A DNA stretch of 64,000 nt from JBFAPK01 sp040676675 (GCF_040676675.1 NZ_JBFAPK010000019.1:1-64000), one strand, 5' to 3'; counted from the stretch's first letter, positions 1-8,616 are shown. Numbers and translations: made by a program. Notes: generated by a model not told the origin, from the letters alone.

Positions 1-20
1 CCGGCCGGGTGGCGGTCCGG

Positions 21-92
21 GGGTGTGGGGGCGGCATGCCCGCTCTGGGCGGTCAGGCTTGATCCCGTCGCGGGCACGCCGCCCCCACACCC
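21..92. repeat. 23-bp near-perfect inverted repeat
   Basis: Arms at 21-43 and 70-92 are reverse complements with one mismatch (T versus C) and enclose a 26-nt loop. Bases 1-392 contain no gene I can support; this hairpin and the terminator at 241-272 are the only structures seen. It could be a terminator for a gene left of the window or one end of a small mobile repeat. There is no U-tract, and nothing else identifies it. Confidence 0.55.
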
Positions 93-240
93 TGTCCTGG
101 TCGGACGCCGTCCGTGACGCACTCGTCGGTGCTCCGGCACCACCCGTGGCCCGCCGGTTCGGGGTCCTCGGCCAACGTCGAGGTGGTAGTCAGCAGTCGC
201 GACGGCAGCAGACGTGACGGCAGTAGTCGTGAGATGGCGA

Positions 241-272
241 AGCGGTCCCGGGGAAAACTCCCCGGGACCGCT
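241..272 (-). terminator. Hairpin terminator downstream of padR
   Basis: A perfect 14-bp stem (241-254 with 259-272) closes on a 4-nt AAAC loop. It lies about 120 nt past the stop codon of the leftward PadR gene, so it most simply ends that transcript. There is no clear U-tract, which is common for GC-rich actinobacterial terminators. Confidence 0.6.
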
Positions 273-392
273 GCTGTTCGCTCGACCTCCGGCGTTGTTC
301 GGCGGCGGTGCCGCGCCCCGGATCCGCTGGACGCGCCCGCCGATGGCCGGCGGTCGGCGCGTCCACCCCCGTTGCCGGTCCGGGGTCGGGCG

Positions 393-941
393 TCACTCGG
401 TCTCGGCGAGGATGGCGTAGAGCTTGCGGCGCGTCTCGTCGAGCACCTGAGCGGCGCGTTCGCGCTGGTCGTCGGTGCCGGTCAGCATGACCTGGCGCAG
501 CGCGTTCATCGCCTGGAAGCCGGCGTCGCGAATCTCGTGCCAGCTGTTGACCGTACCCTCGGCGAACTCGTTCCACGGCGGCGTCTGGGCCGCCTCGGTC
601 GCCTCCTGCCGACCCGCTTCGGTCAGCGTGAAGCGCTTCCGCCCGCCGCCCGACTCCTCCGCCGAGCTGACGATCACTCCCTCGTCCTCCAGCAGCTGCA
701 GGGTCGGGTAGATCGAGCCGGGGCTGGGACGCCAGGCGCCGCCCGTGCGGGAGTCCAGCTCCTGGATCATCTCGTACCCGTGCATCGGCCGCTCGGTGAG
801 CAGCGCGAGCACCGCGCCGCGGACGTTGGGCCGACGACCGCGACCCCGGCCGCGACCCCGACCGCCGTGCGGACCGTGACCGTGCCCGCCCGGGGGTACC
901 GGTGGGAAGCCCGGAAAGCCCGGGAATCCGTAGCCACGCAT
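393..941 (-). CDS. PadR-family transcriptional regulator
   Basis: A 182-residue DNA-binding repressor. The N-terminus is a Gly/Pro/His/Arg-rich low-complexity stretch (about residues 1-38). It is followed by a PadR winged helix with the family pattern LLTERPMHGYEMIQEL, then SPGSIYPTLQLLEDEG and a GGGRKRFTLTEAG wing. A C-terminal helical dimerisation region (about 115-182) includes a DDQRERAAQVLDETR helix. Start chosen at ATG 941 because AGGAGG sits 5 nt upstream (947-952); an in-frame ATG at 992 with its own GAGGAG is the alternative. It is divergent from an MFS exporter. PadR proteins typically repress a neighbouring exporter and themselves, and two dyads between the genes fit that. Family call is firm; the inducer is unknown. 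Confidence 0.92.
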   Translation of the reverse strand: MRGYGFPGFPGFPPVPPGGHGHGPHGGRGRGRGRGRRPNVRGAVLALLTERPMHGYEMIQELDSRTGGAWRPSPGSIYPTLQLLEDEGVIVSSAEESGGGRKRFTLTEAGRQEATEAAQTPPWNEFAEGTVNSWHEIRDAGFQAMNALRQVMLTGTDDQRERAAQVLDETRRKLYAILAETE

Positions 942-1012
942 TCGTGCCTCCTGTAGTTGGTGCAGGTGGTGCAGACCTTGATGGAAACCCATCTGCCATG
1001 CTCCTCTCGTAC

Positions 1013-1056
1013 TGTCGCTGATGTATTGACGATATATCGGCAACGTATCGGCGACA
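1013..1056. promoter_or_regulatory. 44-bp dyad, candidate PadR operator
   Basis: The sequence is an imperfect palindrome centred between 1034 and 1035: 17 of 22 positions match between half-sites, with TGTCGC at the outer ends and a perfect CGATATATCG core (1030-1039). It lies between padR and the MFS gene in a comparatively AT-rich stretch. PadR proteins bind dyads of this kind at their own promoters. Assignment to this PadR is by position and symmetry only. Confidence 0.6.
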
Positions 1057-1088
1057 AGTCGTTTGAGGCCGAGGCGTGGATCGGACTT

Positions 1089-1114
1089 GCAAACCGTACG
1101 TACGTATTGTTTGC
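1089..1114. promoter_or_regulatory. Second dyad directly upstream of MFS gene
   Basis: GCAAAC (1089-1094) and GTTTGC (1109-1114) flank a TACGTACGTA core, giving a 26-bp palindrome with two mismatched positions per side. It ends 8 nt before the MFS start codon, so it would overlap the ribosome-binding region or the promoter. It may be a second operator for PadR or for another regulator. Confidence 0.45.
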
Positions 1115-1122
1115 TGGAGGGC

Positions 1123-2346
1123 ATGCCGATCTTGCCTGAGCCCGGTGCGGCCCGAGTTCTCACCGTCGCCACCTTCGCCAACACCATCGGCCGCGGCGTC
1201 TGGCTGACGGCCAGCGCGCTCTTCCTCACCCGCTCGGTGGGGCTCAGCGCCGCGCAGGTCGGCCTCGGTCTCACGGTGATCGCCCTGGTCAACCTCGTCG
1301 CCAGCACGCCCATGGGCTACCTGGCCGACCGGTACGGGCCGCGCGGGGTGCAACTGGTCGCCATGATCGCGGCGAGCGGCTTCAGCGCCGCGCTGACCGC
1401 CGTCCGGTCGCTGCCGTTCTTCCTCCTCGTGGGCGCCGGCGCCGCCCTGGCCGACGCCGCGTTCCGGGGTGCCCGGGGCGCCGTCATCGCCGGCGCGGTC
1501 CCGCCCGACCAACGGGTTCGCACCCGGGCGTACCTGCGGGCCACCACGAACGTCGGGATCTCGCTCGGCTCCGTGATCGCCGGCTTCGGCATCGCCGCCG
1601 ACACCCGGACGGCGTACGTGCTGCTGGTGCTCGCCGACTCGGTCAGCTACCTGGCCGCCGCGGCGATCCTCACCCGGCTTCCGGCGATCCCGCCGATGCC
1701 GGCGCCGGCGCACGGGCCACGGCTGGTCGCGCTGCGGGACCGGCCCTTCCTGACCTTCACCCTGCTCGACGGCCTGATGTCGATGCACTTCAGCCTGCTC
1801 AACATCGCCCTGCCGCTCTGGATCGCCGGGCACACCTCGGCGCCGCACTGGCTCATCTCGGTACTGATGCTGGTCAACACCAGCATGGTGATCCTGTTGC
1901 AGGTCCGCGCGTCCCGGGGCACCGAGGAGGTGCCGCGGGCCGCCCGCGCCTCGCGCCGCGCCGGGTTGGCCATCGCGGCGGCCTGCGCCCTCTTCGCCGC
2001 CAGCGGCATGGTACCGACGCCGGTCGCGGTCGGCCTGCTCGTGCTCGGCGCGTTCGTGCACGTGGTCGGCGAGCTGTGGCACGCGGCGGCCGGCTGGGGC
2101 CTGTCGTTCGGGCTCGCCCCGGCCCACGCGCAGGGCCAGTACCAGGGCGCGTACGGGATGGGGCTGCAACTGGGCAACATGCTCGCCCCGGTCGTGGTGA
2201 CCACGCTCGCCCTCGGCTGGGGGGTGCCCGGCTGGCTGGTGCTGGGTGCCCTCTTCCTCGGCCTCGGCGCGCTGGTGCCGCCCGTCGTCGGCTGGGCCGC
2301 CCGCGCCCGGGTACGCGCGGAGGAGCCGGTGGCGGCAGCGGCCTGA
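1123..2346 (+). CDS. MFS transporter, likely drug efflux
   Basis: A 407-residue polytopic membrane protein with about 12 hydrophobic segments. The MFS loop 2-3 signature GYLADRYGPRG is visible near residue 66, after the first two membrane helices. ATG 1123 is preceded by GGAGG; an in-frame ATG at 1063 would put the start inside the dyad region. Divergence from a PadR regulator across operator-like dyads suggests inducible export of a toxic compound, as in LmrR-type pairs. Substrate cannot be told from sequence. The stop codon lies inside a short tandem repeat. Confidence 0.88.
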   Translation: MPILPEPGAARVLTVATFANTIGRGVWLTASALFLTRSVGLSAAQVGLGLTVIALVNLVASTPMGYLADRYGPRGVQLVAMIAASGFSAALTAVRSLPFFLLVGAGAALADAAFRGARGAVIAGAVPPDQRVRTRAYLRATTNVGISLGSVIAGFGIAADTRTAYVLLVLADSVSYLAAAAILTRLPAIPPMPAPAHGPRLVALRDRPFLTFTLLDGLMSMHFSLLNIALPLWIAGHTSAPHWLISVLMLVNTSMVILLQVRASRGTEEVPRAARASRRAGLAIAAACALFAASGMVPTPVAVGLLVLGAFVHVVGELWHAAAGWGLSFGLAPAHAQGQYQGAYGMGLQLGNMLAPVVVTTLALGWGVPGWLVLGALFLGLGALVPPVVGWAARARVRAEEPVAAAA

Positions 2347-2391
2347 GGCCTGGTGGCGACAGCCGCCCGAGGCCTGGTGGCGACAGCCGCC
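2345..2391 (+). repeat. Tandem 23-bp direct repeat (24-bp period)
   Basis: Two exact 23-bp copies at 2345-2367 and 2369-2391 begin within the last codon of the MFS gene and continue into the intergenic region. A decayed partial copy may lie just upstream inside the gene. No function is evident; slippage duplication is the simple explanation. Confidence 0.6.
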
Positions 2392-2515
2392 GGCGCGGGG
2401 CCCCGGGCGGCTGAGCTGGGCGTCCGGCCGTCCGCCGGTGACGGGCGGTGCCGACGTGGCACCGGGGCGGACGTCGGCACCGCCCGGGCCGGTCGCATCT
2501 GGCAGGCTAAAAGGC

Positions 2516-3355
2516 GTGCTGATCGCGCCGGTACGCCAGTTGGGCGAGGGTGAACGCCCCGCGGTCGAGCGGCTGCTCGACCGCGATCCCTTCGCCGCCG
2601 CCCAGGTGGCCGAGCGGGTGGCCGCGCACGGCCTCTCCTGGTGGCGTGCCGACGGCCGGGTGCTCGGGTACGGGGCGCGCCGGCGGCTGGAGGCGCTCTG
2701 CTGGCTGGGCGGCCACCTCACCCCGGTGCTCGCGGGCGCCCCGGCGGTGGCGGCCTTCGCCGAACTGCTCGCGGGCGAGGAGCGGCTCTGCTCCTCGATC
2801 GTCGGGCGGGCCGACGCGGTACTGGGGCTCTGGGACCGGCTCGGGCCGCACTGGGGGCCGGCTCGGGACGTACGCCCCAACCAGCCGCTGCTGGCCACGG
2901 ACGCCGTGCCCGCCGGCCCGGTCGACCCCGACGTGCGCCGGGTACGCACCAACGAGGTCGACCGGCTCTTCCCGGCCGCGGTAGCGATGTACACCGAGGA
3001 GGTCGGCGTCTCGCCGCTGCTGGAGGACGGCGGGCGCAGCTACCGGCGGCGGGTGGCCGAGCTGGTCCGGACCGGTCGCGCGTACGCCCGGTTCGTGGAC
3101 GGCCAGGTGGTCTTCAAGGCCGAGCTGGCGGTGGTGACCCGCCGGACCGCCCAGATCCAGGGCGTCTGGGTGGCGCCGGAGTGGCGCGGACAGGGGCTGG
3201 CCACGGCCGCGATGGCGGCGGTGGTGCGCGACGCCCTGGCGCGGGTGGCGCCGACGGTGAGCCTCTACGTCAACGACTACAACGTCCCTGCCCGCCGCGT
3301 CTACGAGCGTTGCGGCTTCCGCCCGGTCGGTACCTTCGCCACCGTGCTCTTCTGA
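2516..3355 (+). CDS. DUF4081-GNAT family N-acetyltransferase
   Basis: A 279-residue protein with two parts: an N-terminal domain resembling DUF4081 (about 1-120) and a C-terminal GNAT fold (about 145-279). The acetyl-CoA-binding signature RGQGLAT is near residue 223 and is preceded by the strand IQGVWVAPEW. The tail CGFRPVGTFATVLF is typical of GNAT ends. GTG 2516 is chosen because it falls 7 nt after a CAGGCT -10-like hexamer and starts the conserved region; longer in-frame extensions are low-complexity and implausible. The acceptor substrate is unknown. It stands alone between the MFS gene and the sugar ABC operon. Confidence 0.85.
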   Translation: MLIAPVRQLGEGERPAVERLLDRDPFAAAQVAERVAAHGLSWWRADGRVLGYGARRRLEALCWLGGHLTPVLAGAPAVAAFAELLAGEERLCSSIVGRADAVLGLWDRLGPHWGPARDVRPNQPLLATDAVPAGPVDPDVRRVRTNEVDRLFPAAVAMYTEEVGVSPLLEDGGRSYRRRVAELVRTGRAYARFVDGQVVFKAELAVVTRRTAQIQGVWVAPEWRGQGLATAAMAAVVRDALARVAPTVSLYVNDYNVPARRVYERCGFRPVGTFATVLF

Positions 3356-3445
3356 CCTGTCGCGGCTCTTCTGACCTGTCGTGCCGGTGCGGCGTGGTCG
3401 GTGGTCGCGGCTCCCGTCCGGTTGTTCCCTCGTCGCCCCCGACCC

Positions 3446-3474
3446 GTCGTTGCTCAGAGTAGCGAATCAACGAC
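3446..3474. promoter_or_regulatory. Inverted repeat upstream of sugar ABC operon
   Basis: GTCGTTG (3446-3452) and CAACGAC (3468-3474) form a 7-bp inverted repeat about 60 nt before the substrate-binding-protein start, in the most AT-rich part of the intergenic region. This is where a LacI- or ROK-type sugar regulator could bind. No regulator gene is adjacent. Confidence 0.3.
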
Positions 3475-3534
3475 AAATCGTCGTGGGGTGCGCCAAGCTG
3501 ACAGGAGCGGCAGAGGCGATCGGGGAGGTGGCGG

Positions 3535-4665
3535 ATGGTACGACGAGAGCGCCGGATGGTGATCGTTGCCGGAGCGCTGCTCGCGGTGGTTCTCGCGGCG
3601 GCCGGCTGCGGTGGCGGCAACGGCGGCGGGGGTGCCGGCGGGGGCGGCAAGGTCGCCGGCAGGGAGAGCACGGCGAACGGGTTCAAGATCGGCCTGCTGC
3701 TGCCCGAGTCGAAGACCACCCGGTACGAGACGTTCGACCGCCCCCTCATCACCGACCGGCTCGGCCAGCTGTGCAGCAAGTGCCAGGTGCTGTTCCAGAA
3801 CGCCGACCAGGACGCGGCCAAGCAGCAGTCGCAGGCCGAGGCGATGCTGACCCAGGGCGCGAAGGTGCTGATCCTCGACCCGGTCGACGCCAAGGCCGCG
3901 GGCGCGATCGTCAGCAGCGCGAAGGCGCAGAACGTCCCGGTGGTCTCGTACGACCGGCTCGCGCAGGGGCCGGTCACGTACTTCGTCTCCTTCGACAACC
4001 GCAAGATCGGGCAGTTGCAGGGGCAGTCGCTGCTCGACCAGCTGAGCAAGGGTGGCGACCCGAAGCGCGGAGACATCGTGATGATCAACGGTTCGCCGAC
4101 CGACCCGAACGCGGCCGACTTCAAGGCCGGGGCGCACTCGGTACTGGACGGCAAGGTGAACATCGGCAAGGAGTTCGACACCCCGGACTGGTCGCCGGAC
4201 CAGGCGCAGCAGGAGATGGAGCAGGCCATCACCGCGCTCGGCCGGAATCGGATCATCGGCGTCTACGCGGCCAACGACGGTACGGCCGGCGGGGCGATCG
4301 CCGCGATGAAGGGCTCCGGGTTCCCGAGCCCGTTGCCGCCGGTCACCGGCCAGGACGCCGAACTGGCCGGCGTGCAGCGCATCGTCTCGGGGGACCAGTT
4401 CATGACGGTCTTCAAGGACATCAAGCCCGAGGCGGAGACCGCCGCCGCCATGGCGGTCGCCGCGGCCACCGGCAACGTCTTCAGCGGGCAGCCGACGGTG
4501 CAGCGCAACAACGGTACGCAGGACGTCACCTCGGTGCTGCTCACGCCGGTCGCGGTCACCAAGAACAACATCAAGGACACGGTGATCAAGGCGGGCTTCT
4601 ACACCCCGCAACAGATCTGTACCGGGTCGTTCGCCCAGCCGTGCGCCGCGGCCGGCATCTCCTGA
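3535..4665 (+). CDS. Sugar ABC transporter substrate-binding lipoprotein (xylose type)
   Basis: A 376-residue exported lipoprotein. The signal peptide (about 1-24) ends in lipobox LAAAGC, giving lipidated Cys25, followed by a Gly-rich linker. The mature part is a periplasmic-binding-protein type 1 fold starting IGLLLPESKTTRYE, with the family segments VLILDPVDAKAAG and VVSYDRLAQGPVTYFVSFDN, closest to what I know of XylF/ChvE-type proteins. ATG 3535 has GGGAGG upstream. It is the first gene of a binding protein-ATPase-permease operon (18 nt to the ATPase). Xylose or a related monosaccharide is the inferred ligand. No xylose catabolic gene is nearby. Confidence 0.88.
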   Translation: MVRRERRMVIVAGALLAVVLAAAGCGGGNGGGGAGGGGKVAGRESTANGFKIGLLLPESKTTRYETFDRPLITDRLGQLCSKCQVLFQNADQDAAKQQSQAEAMLTQGAKVLILDPVDAKAAGAIVSSAKAQNVPVVSYDRLAQGPVTYFVSFDNRKIGQLQGQSLLDQLSKGGDPKRGDIVMINGSPTDPNAADFKAGAHSVLDGKVNIGKEFDTPDWSPDQAQQEMEQAITALGRNRIIGVYAANDGTAGGAIAAMKGSGFPSPLPPVTGQDAELAGVQRIVSGDQFMTVFKDIKPEAETAAAMAVAAATGNVFSGQPTVQRNNGTQDVTSVLLTPVAVTKNNIKDTVIKAGFYTPQQICTGSFAQPCAAAGIS

Positions 4666-4683
4666 CCGGCGGGGTGGTCCGAG

Positions 4684-5526
4684 GTGGCCGATACGCCCGT
4701 GCTCGCGCTCCAGGGCATCTCCAAACGGTTCGGGGCGGTGCAGGCGCTCTCCGACGTCTCGCTGGAGGTCTACGCCGGTGAGGTGGTCGCCCTGGTGGGA
4801 GACAACGGCGCCGGCAAGTCCACCCTGATCAGGGTCATCGCCGGGGTGGACCCCGGGGACACCGGCGAGATCCGTTGGCAGGGCCGGCCGGTGCAGCTCA
4901 ACAAGCCGGCCGACGCCACCTCGCTCGGCATCGCCACCGTCTACCAGGACCTGGCGCTCTGCGACAACCTGGACGTGGTCGCGAACCTCTTCCTCGGGCG
5001 GGAGCGCACCCGCGCCGGGATCCTCGACGAGATCGGGATGGAGCGGCGGTCCCGGGAGCTGCTCACCAGCCTCTCGGTGCGGATCCCGTCGGTACGGGTG
5101 CAGACCGCCGGCCTCTCGGGCGGGCAGCGGCAGTCGGTGGCGATCGCGCGCTCGCTGCTCGGCGAGCCGAAGGTGGTGCTGCTGGACGAGCCGACGGCCG
5201 CGCTCGGCGTGGCGCAGACCGCCGAGGTGCTCGACCTGATCGAGCGGCTCAAGGACCGGGGGCTCGGCGTCGTGCTGATCAGCCACAACCTGGCCGACGT
5301 GCGGGCGGTCGCCGACCGGGTGGCGGTGCTGCGGCTCGGCCGCAACGCCGGCGTCTTCGACCCGGACCGGACCAGCCAGGAGGAGATCGTCCAGGCCATC
5401 ACGGGCGCCCTCGACAACGCGGTGAGCCGGCGGCGCGCCCGGTCGGCGGCGGGCGAGGAGATCCCGCGACCGGCCCCCGACGGCGCCGACGTGCCCGGCC
5501 CCGCCGACCCCGAGGAGCGGCTGTGA
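4684..5526 (+). CDS. Sugar ABC transporter ATP-binding protein
   Basis: A 280-residue ABC ATPase powering the adjacent importer. Walker A GDNGAGKST is near residue 40, the Q-loop region reads YQDLALCDNL, the signature LSGGQRQSVAIARS is near 143, and Walker B VVLLDEPTAAL is followed by the switch His in LISHN. Start is GTG 4684 behind GGTCCGAGG. It has a single nucleotide-binding domain, unlike the fused double-domain ATPases of enterobacterial XylG/MglA, so it presumably works as a homodimer. The C-terminus (about 250-280) is a Pro/Asp-rich tail. Its stop overlaps the permease start (GTGA). Confidence 0.92.
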   Translation: MADTPVLALQGISKRFGAVQALSDVSLEVYAGEVVALVGDNGAGKSTLIRVIAGVDPGDTGEIRWQGRPVQLNKPADATSLGIATVYQDLALCDNLDVVANLFLGRERTRAGILDEIGMERRSRELLTSLSVRIPSVRVQTAGLSGGQRQSVAIARSLLGEPKVVLLDEPTAALGVAQTAEVLDLIERLKDRGLGVVLISHNLADVRAVADRVAVLRLGRNAGVFDPDRTSQEEIVQAITGALDNAVSRRRARSAAGEEIPRPAPDGADVPGPADPEERL

Positions 5527-6767
5527 GTACCGCGACGACCAGTCCCGAGCCGCCCGCCGGCGACGGTGTACGGGCCCCGAGCGGGCAGGGCGGGCGGAAT
5601 CCGTGGCGGACCATCCGGCGCCGGGTCCGTACCGGCGAGTTGGGCGCCTGGCCCGTGATCATCGGCCTGATCGTCATCTGGGTCGCGTTCCAGCTGCTCA
5701 ACGACGCCTTCCTCACCCCGCAGAACCTCTCCAACCTGACGTTGCAGATCGCCGCCACCGGCACCATCAGCGTCGGGGTGGTGCTCGTGCTGCTGCTCGG
5801 CGAGATCGACCTGAGCGTCGGGTCGGTGGCCGGGGTCGCCGCCGCCCTGCTCGCCGTGCTGAACGTACGGAACCAGTGGGGCGACATCGCCGCGATCATC
5901 GTCGTACTGATCTTCGGGGCGCTGATCGGTACGTTGCAGGGGAGCATCTTCGCCAAGCTCGGGGTGCCCGCCTTCGTGGTGACGCTGGCCGGCAACATCG
6001 GCTGGTCCGGGCTCCAGCTCTACCTGCTCAGCCCCGAGGGGACGATCAACTTCCCGTACACCGGGCAGATCGGTTACATCACGCACACGAACCTGCCCGG
6101 CTGGGTCGGCTGGCTGCTCGGCGCGCTCGTGGTGCTCGTCTACGCCGGCGCGGTGCTGGTCGACAGCCGGCGCCGCTCCTCGGCCGGGCTGCCCATCCGC
6201 TCGCCGATCCGGTCGCTGCTGCGGATCGTCGGGCTGGCGATCGTGATCGCCGGTACGGTCGCGGTGCTCAACGCCTGGCAGGGGGTGCCGGTCGGGCTGC
6301 TCATCTTCGTCGGGCTGGTGGTCGTGGTCGACCTGGTGCTGCGCCGCACCCGGTACGGGCGCAACATCTTCGCGGTCGGCGGCAACGTCGAGGCGGCGCG
6401 CCGGGCCGGCATCAACGTGTCGCTGATCCGCATCTCGGTCTTCGTGCTCGCCTCGGCCTGCGCCGCGCTGGGCGGGATCCTCACCGCCTCCCGGGGCTAC
6501 GCGGCCAGCCAGTCGACCGGCGCCGCCGACGTGCTGCTGGTCGCCATCGCCGCCGCCGTCATCGGCGGGGTGAGCCTCTTCGGCGGGCGCGGGTCGACGT
6601 ACGGGGCGCTGCTCGGCAGCCTGGTGCTCGGCTCGATCACCTCCGGGATGTTCCTGCTCCAGCTCAACTCGTCGGTACGGTTCATGATCACCGCTGCGGT
6701 GCTGCTCGCGGCGGTCATCCTCGACTCGCTCTCGCACCGGGGCCGGCGCTCCACCGGCCGCGCCTGA
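5523..6767 (+). CDS. Sugar ABC transporter permease (XylH type)
   Basis: A 414-residue permease with about 10 hydrophobic segments beginning near residue 42, after a hydrophilic N-terminal tail rich in Pro and Gly. The segments GEIDLSVGSVAGVAAA and FAVGGNVEAARRAGINV are the BPD_transp_2 (RbsC/XylH) hallmarks. It starts at GTG 5523, overlapping the ATPase stop by 4 nt, so translation is probably coupled. It forms the membrane channel of the importer with the two preceding genes. Confidence 0.9.
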   Translation: MSTATTSPEPPAGDGVRAPSGQGGRNPWRTIRRRVRTGELGAWPVIIGLIVIWVAFQLLNDAFLTPQNLSNLTLQIAATGTISVGVVLVLLLGEIDLSVGSVAGVAAALLAVLNVRNQWGDIAAIIVVLIFGALIGTLQGSIFAKLGVPAFVVTLAGNIGWSGLQLYLLSPEGTINFPYTGQIGYITHTNLPGWVGWLLGALVVLVYAGAVLVDSRRRSSAGLPIRSPIRSLLRIVGLAIVIAGTVAVLNAWQGVPVGLLIFVGLVVVVDLVLRRTRYGRNIFAVGGNVEAARRAGINVSLIRISVFVLASACAALGGILTASRGYAASQSTGAADVLLVAIAAAVIGGVSLFGGRGSTYGALLGSLVLGSITSGMFLLQLNSSVRFMITAAVLLAAVILDSLSHRGRRSTGRA

Positions 6768-6780
6768 GGCCGATGGTCGT

Positions 6781-6800
6781 GGCCCGCGCACCGGCGGGCC
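6781..6800. terminator. Hairpin between convergent operons
   Basis: GGCCCGC (6781-6787) pairs with GCGGGCC (6794-6800) across a 6-nt loop, 14 nt after the permease stop. It sits between the rightward sugar ABC operon and the leftward DUF998-like gene, so it may end both transcripts. The stem is short. Confidence 0.45.
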
Positions 6801-6858
6801 GGGCCGATGCCGATGGTCGTGCCCGTCCGGGCCGGCGACGCCCGCCTGAGGCCGACCG

Positions 6859-7521
6859 TCATGGCTCGTCGGGCGCGGGGACGCCGGCGCCGTTGCGGAG
6901 CCCGATGAGCACGGCGGAGGCCAGCACCCAGGCCGCGATGTCGAGCAGCAGCACCCGCTCCACCAGCGCGATCAGCGGACCCCGCCCCACCAGCAGCAGC
7001 GCCAGCCCGGCCGTGGCCGACAGCGGCAGCGCGACGGCGGCGGCGAGCCCGCCGAGCCGGCGCAGCGGCCGGGCCGCCCACGGCGAGAACGCCACCGCCA
7101 GCATCGCGAAGACGCTGGCGGCCACCGCGCCGATGCTGACCGCGCCGTGCACCACGTCGGCGACCGTCGTCGGCTCGTACGGCGGCAGCGGGCAGCCCGC
7201 GCTGCACGGGACCGCGGCGGAGGTGACGGTCGCCGCGGCGCCGGCCGCGAGCAGCCCGGCCGCCAGCCGCAGCGCCACCGGCAGTGCCCCGGCGAGCAGC
7301 AGCAGCGCTCCGGCCAGCGCCAGCATCCCGAGCCGGTACAGCCCCGGACAGGGCGCGCCCGCGCTGCCCGCCTCGCTCACGTACCCGGTCAGCCCGGAGC
7401 CGGGACCGGCGGCCACGGCGACCAGCACCGCGGCCAGGCCGCCCGCCGTGCAGGCCGCGGCCGTGGCGGCCAGGACCGTGGCGCGGCGTGCCCCGACGGT
7501 GGCGCGCCGCGTCTCAGCCAC
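6859..7521 (-). CDS. DUF998-like integral membrane protein
   Basis: A 220-residue membrane protein with about six hydrophobic helices. The pattern LTGYVSEAG early in the protein and the loop VHGAVSIGAVAASVFAML resemble what I know of DUF998 proteins. It starts with GTG 7521, overlapping the stop of the upstream quinone reductase gene by 8 nt, so it is the second gene of a coupled pair. Function is unknown; the coupling is the only functional hint. Confidence 0.75.
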   Translation of the reverse strand: MAETRRATVGARRATVLAATAAACTAGGLAAVLVAVAAGPGSGLTGYVSEAGSAGAPCPGLYRLGMLALAGALLLLAGALPVALRLAAGLLAAGAAATVTSAAVPCSAGCPLPPYEPTTVADVVHGAVSIGAVAASVFAMLAVAFSPWAARPLRRLGGLAAAVALPLSATAGLALLLVGRGPLIALVERVLLLDIAAWVLASAVLIGLRNGAGVPAPDEP

Positions 7522-8479
7522 GCCCGTGCGGTGTGGTCCAGCCGGAGAGGTCCGGGCCGAGCGGCACGATCCCGGTCGGGTTGATCGCCGGATGGGTGCC
7601 GTAGTAGTGCCGCTTGATGTGGTCGAAGTCGACCGTCTCCCCGAAACCCGGCGTCTGGTACAGGTCCCGGGCGTACGCCCAGAGCACCGGCAGCTCGGTC
7701 AGCTTGTTCCGGTTGCACTTGAAGTGCCCGTGGTACGCCACGTCGAACCGGACCAGCGTGGTGAAGAGCCGTACGTCCGCCTCGGTGATCGCGTCGCCCA
7801 TCAGGTACCGCCGGTCGGCCAGCCGCTCGCCGAGCGCGTCGAGCCGGTCGAAGAGGCGTACGAACGCCTCGTCGTACGCCTCCTGGGAGGTGGCGAAGCC
7901 GCAGCGGTAGACGCCGTTGTTGACGTCGGCGTAGATCTCGGCCATCAGCCGGTCCAGCTCCGGGCGGAGCGGCTCCGGATAGAGGTGCGGCGCCCCGGGC
8001 CGGTGCAGCAGCCGCCACTCGGTGGCGAAGTCGAGGGTGAGTTGCGGGTAGTCGTTGCTGACCACCCGCCCGGTGACCGTGTCCACCAGCGCCGGTACCG
8101 TGACCCGCCCCTGGTACCCGGGGTCGGTGGCGCGGTACGCCTCGGCGAGGTACTCGATGCCCAGCACCGGGTCCCGCCCGTCCGGGTCCAGGCTGAAGCG
8201 CCAGCCGCGCTCGTCGCGGATCGGGTCGACGGTGGCCAGCGAGATCGCCTCGTCCAGTCCGAGCAGTCCGCGGACGATCCGGGCCCGGTGCGCCCACGGG
8301 CAGGCCCGGGACCAGACCAGGCGGTAGCGGCCCGGCTCCAGCGGCCAGCGGCCCTGGGCGTCCGGTCCGCCACCCGGCGGCGAGTCGGACCGGGCGCTGA
8401 CCCGGTCGGTGAAGCGGTTGCCCTGCCGGACGAACTCCCCGCGTTGCGAGGTCTCCTGCGTGAACTGCGCTCGCGCCAT
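7514..8479 (-). CDS. Glutathionyl-hydroquinone reductase-type enzyme
   Basis: A 321-residue thioredoxin-fold transferase of the Omega-class GST/ECM4/YqjG type. The catalytic motif CPWAHR places the nucleophile at Cys60, followed by VPALVDTVTGRVVSNDYPQ for the thiol-binding cis-Pro region and an all-helical C-terminal domain. Such enzymes reduce thiol-hydroquinone conjugates. Actinomycetes make mycothiol rather than glutathione, so a mycothiol conjugate is the probable substrate (inference). ATG 8479 begins the conserved MARAQFTQETS start; upstream in-frame codons are low-complexity. It is coupled to the DUF998-like gene downstream. Confidence 0.88.
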   Translation of the reverse strand: MARAQFTQETSQRGEFVRQGNRFTDRVSARSDSPPGGGPDAQGRWPLEPGRYRLVWSRACPWAHRARIVRGLLGLDEAISLATVDPIRDERGWRFSLDPDGRDPVLGIEYLAEAYRATDPGYQGRVTVPALVDTVTGRVVSNDYPQLTLDFATEWRLLHRPGAPHLYPEPLRPELDRLMAEIYADVNNGVYRCGFATSQEAYDEAFVRLFDRLDALGERLADRRYLMGDAITEADVRLFTTLVRFDVAYHGHFKCNRNKLTELPVLWAYARDLYQTPGFGETVDFDHIKRHYYGTHPAINPTGIVPLGPDLSGWTTPHGRG

Positions 8480-8616
8480 ACGCCCCACTGTAGGGAGGGC
8501 GCCCGGTCGTCGCCCTCCCTCGCGGAAGCGCCCTCCCGAGCGCACCGCGTGACCTGACCGAGCGCGCCGGGCCGGCCCCGAACGCACCGGGCCGGGTCAC
8601 GCCGCGCCGGGCGGCG

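Noticed and set aside
190..2994. 934-codon open frame on the minus strand
   Set aside because: It runs antisense through the MFS and GNAT genes, has Arg/Ala/Gly-biased composition and no family pattern. Long spurious frames are expected at this GC content.
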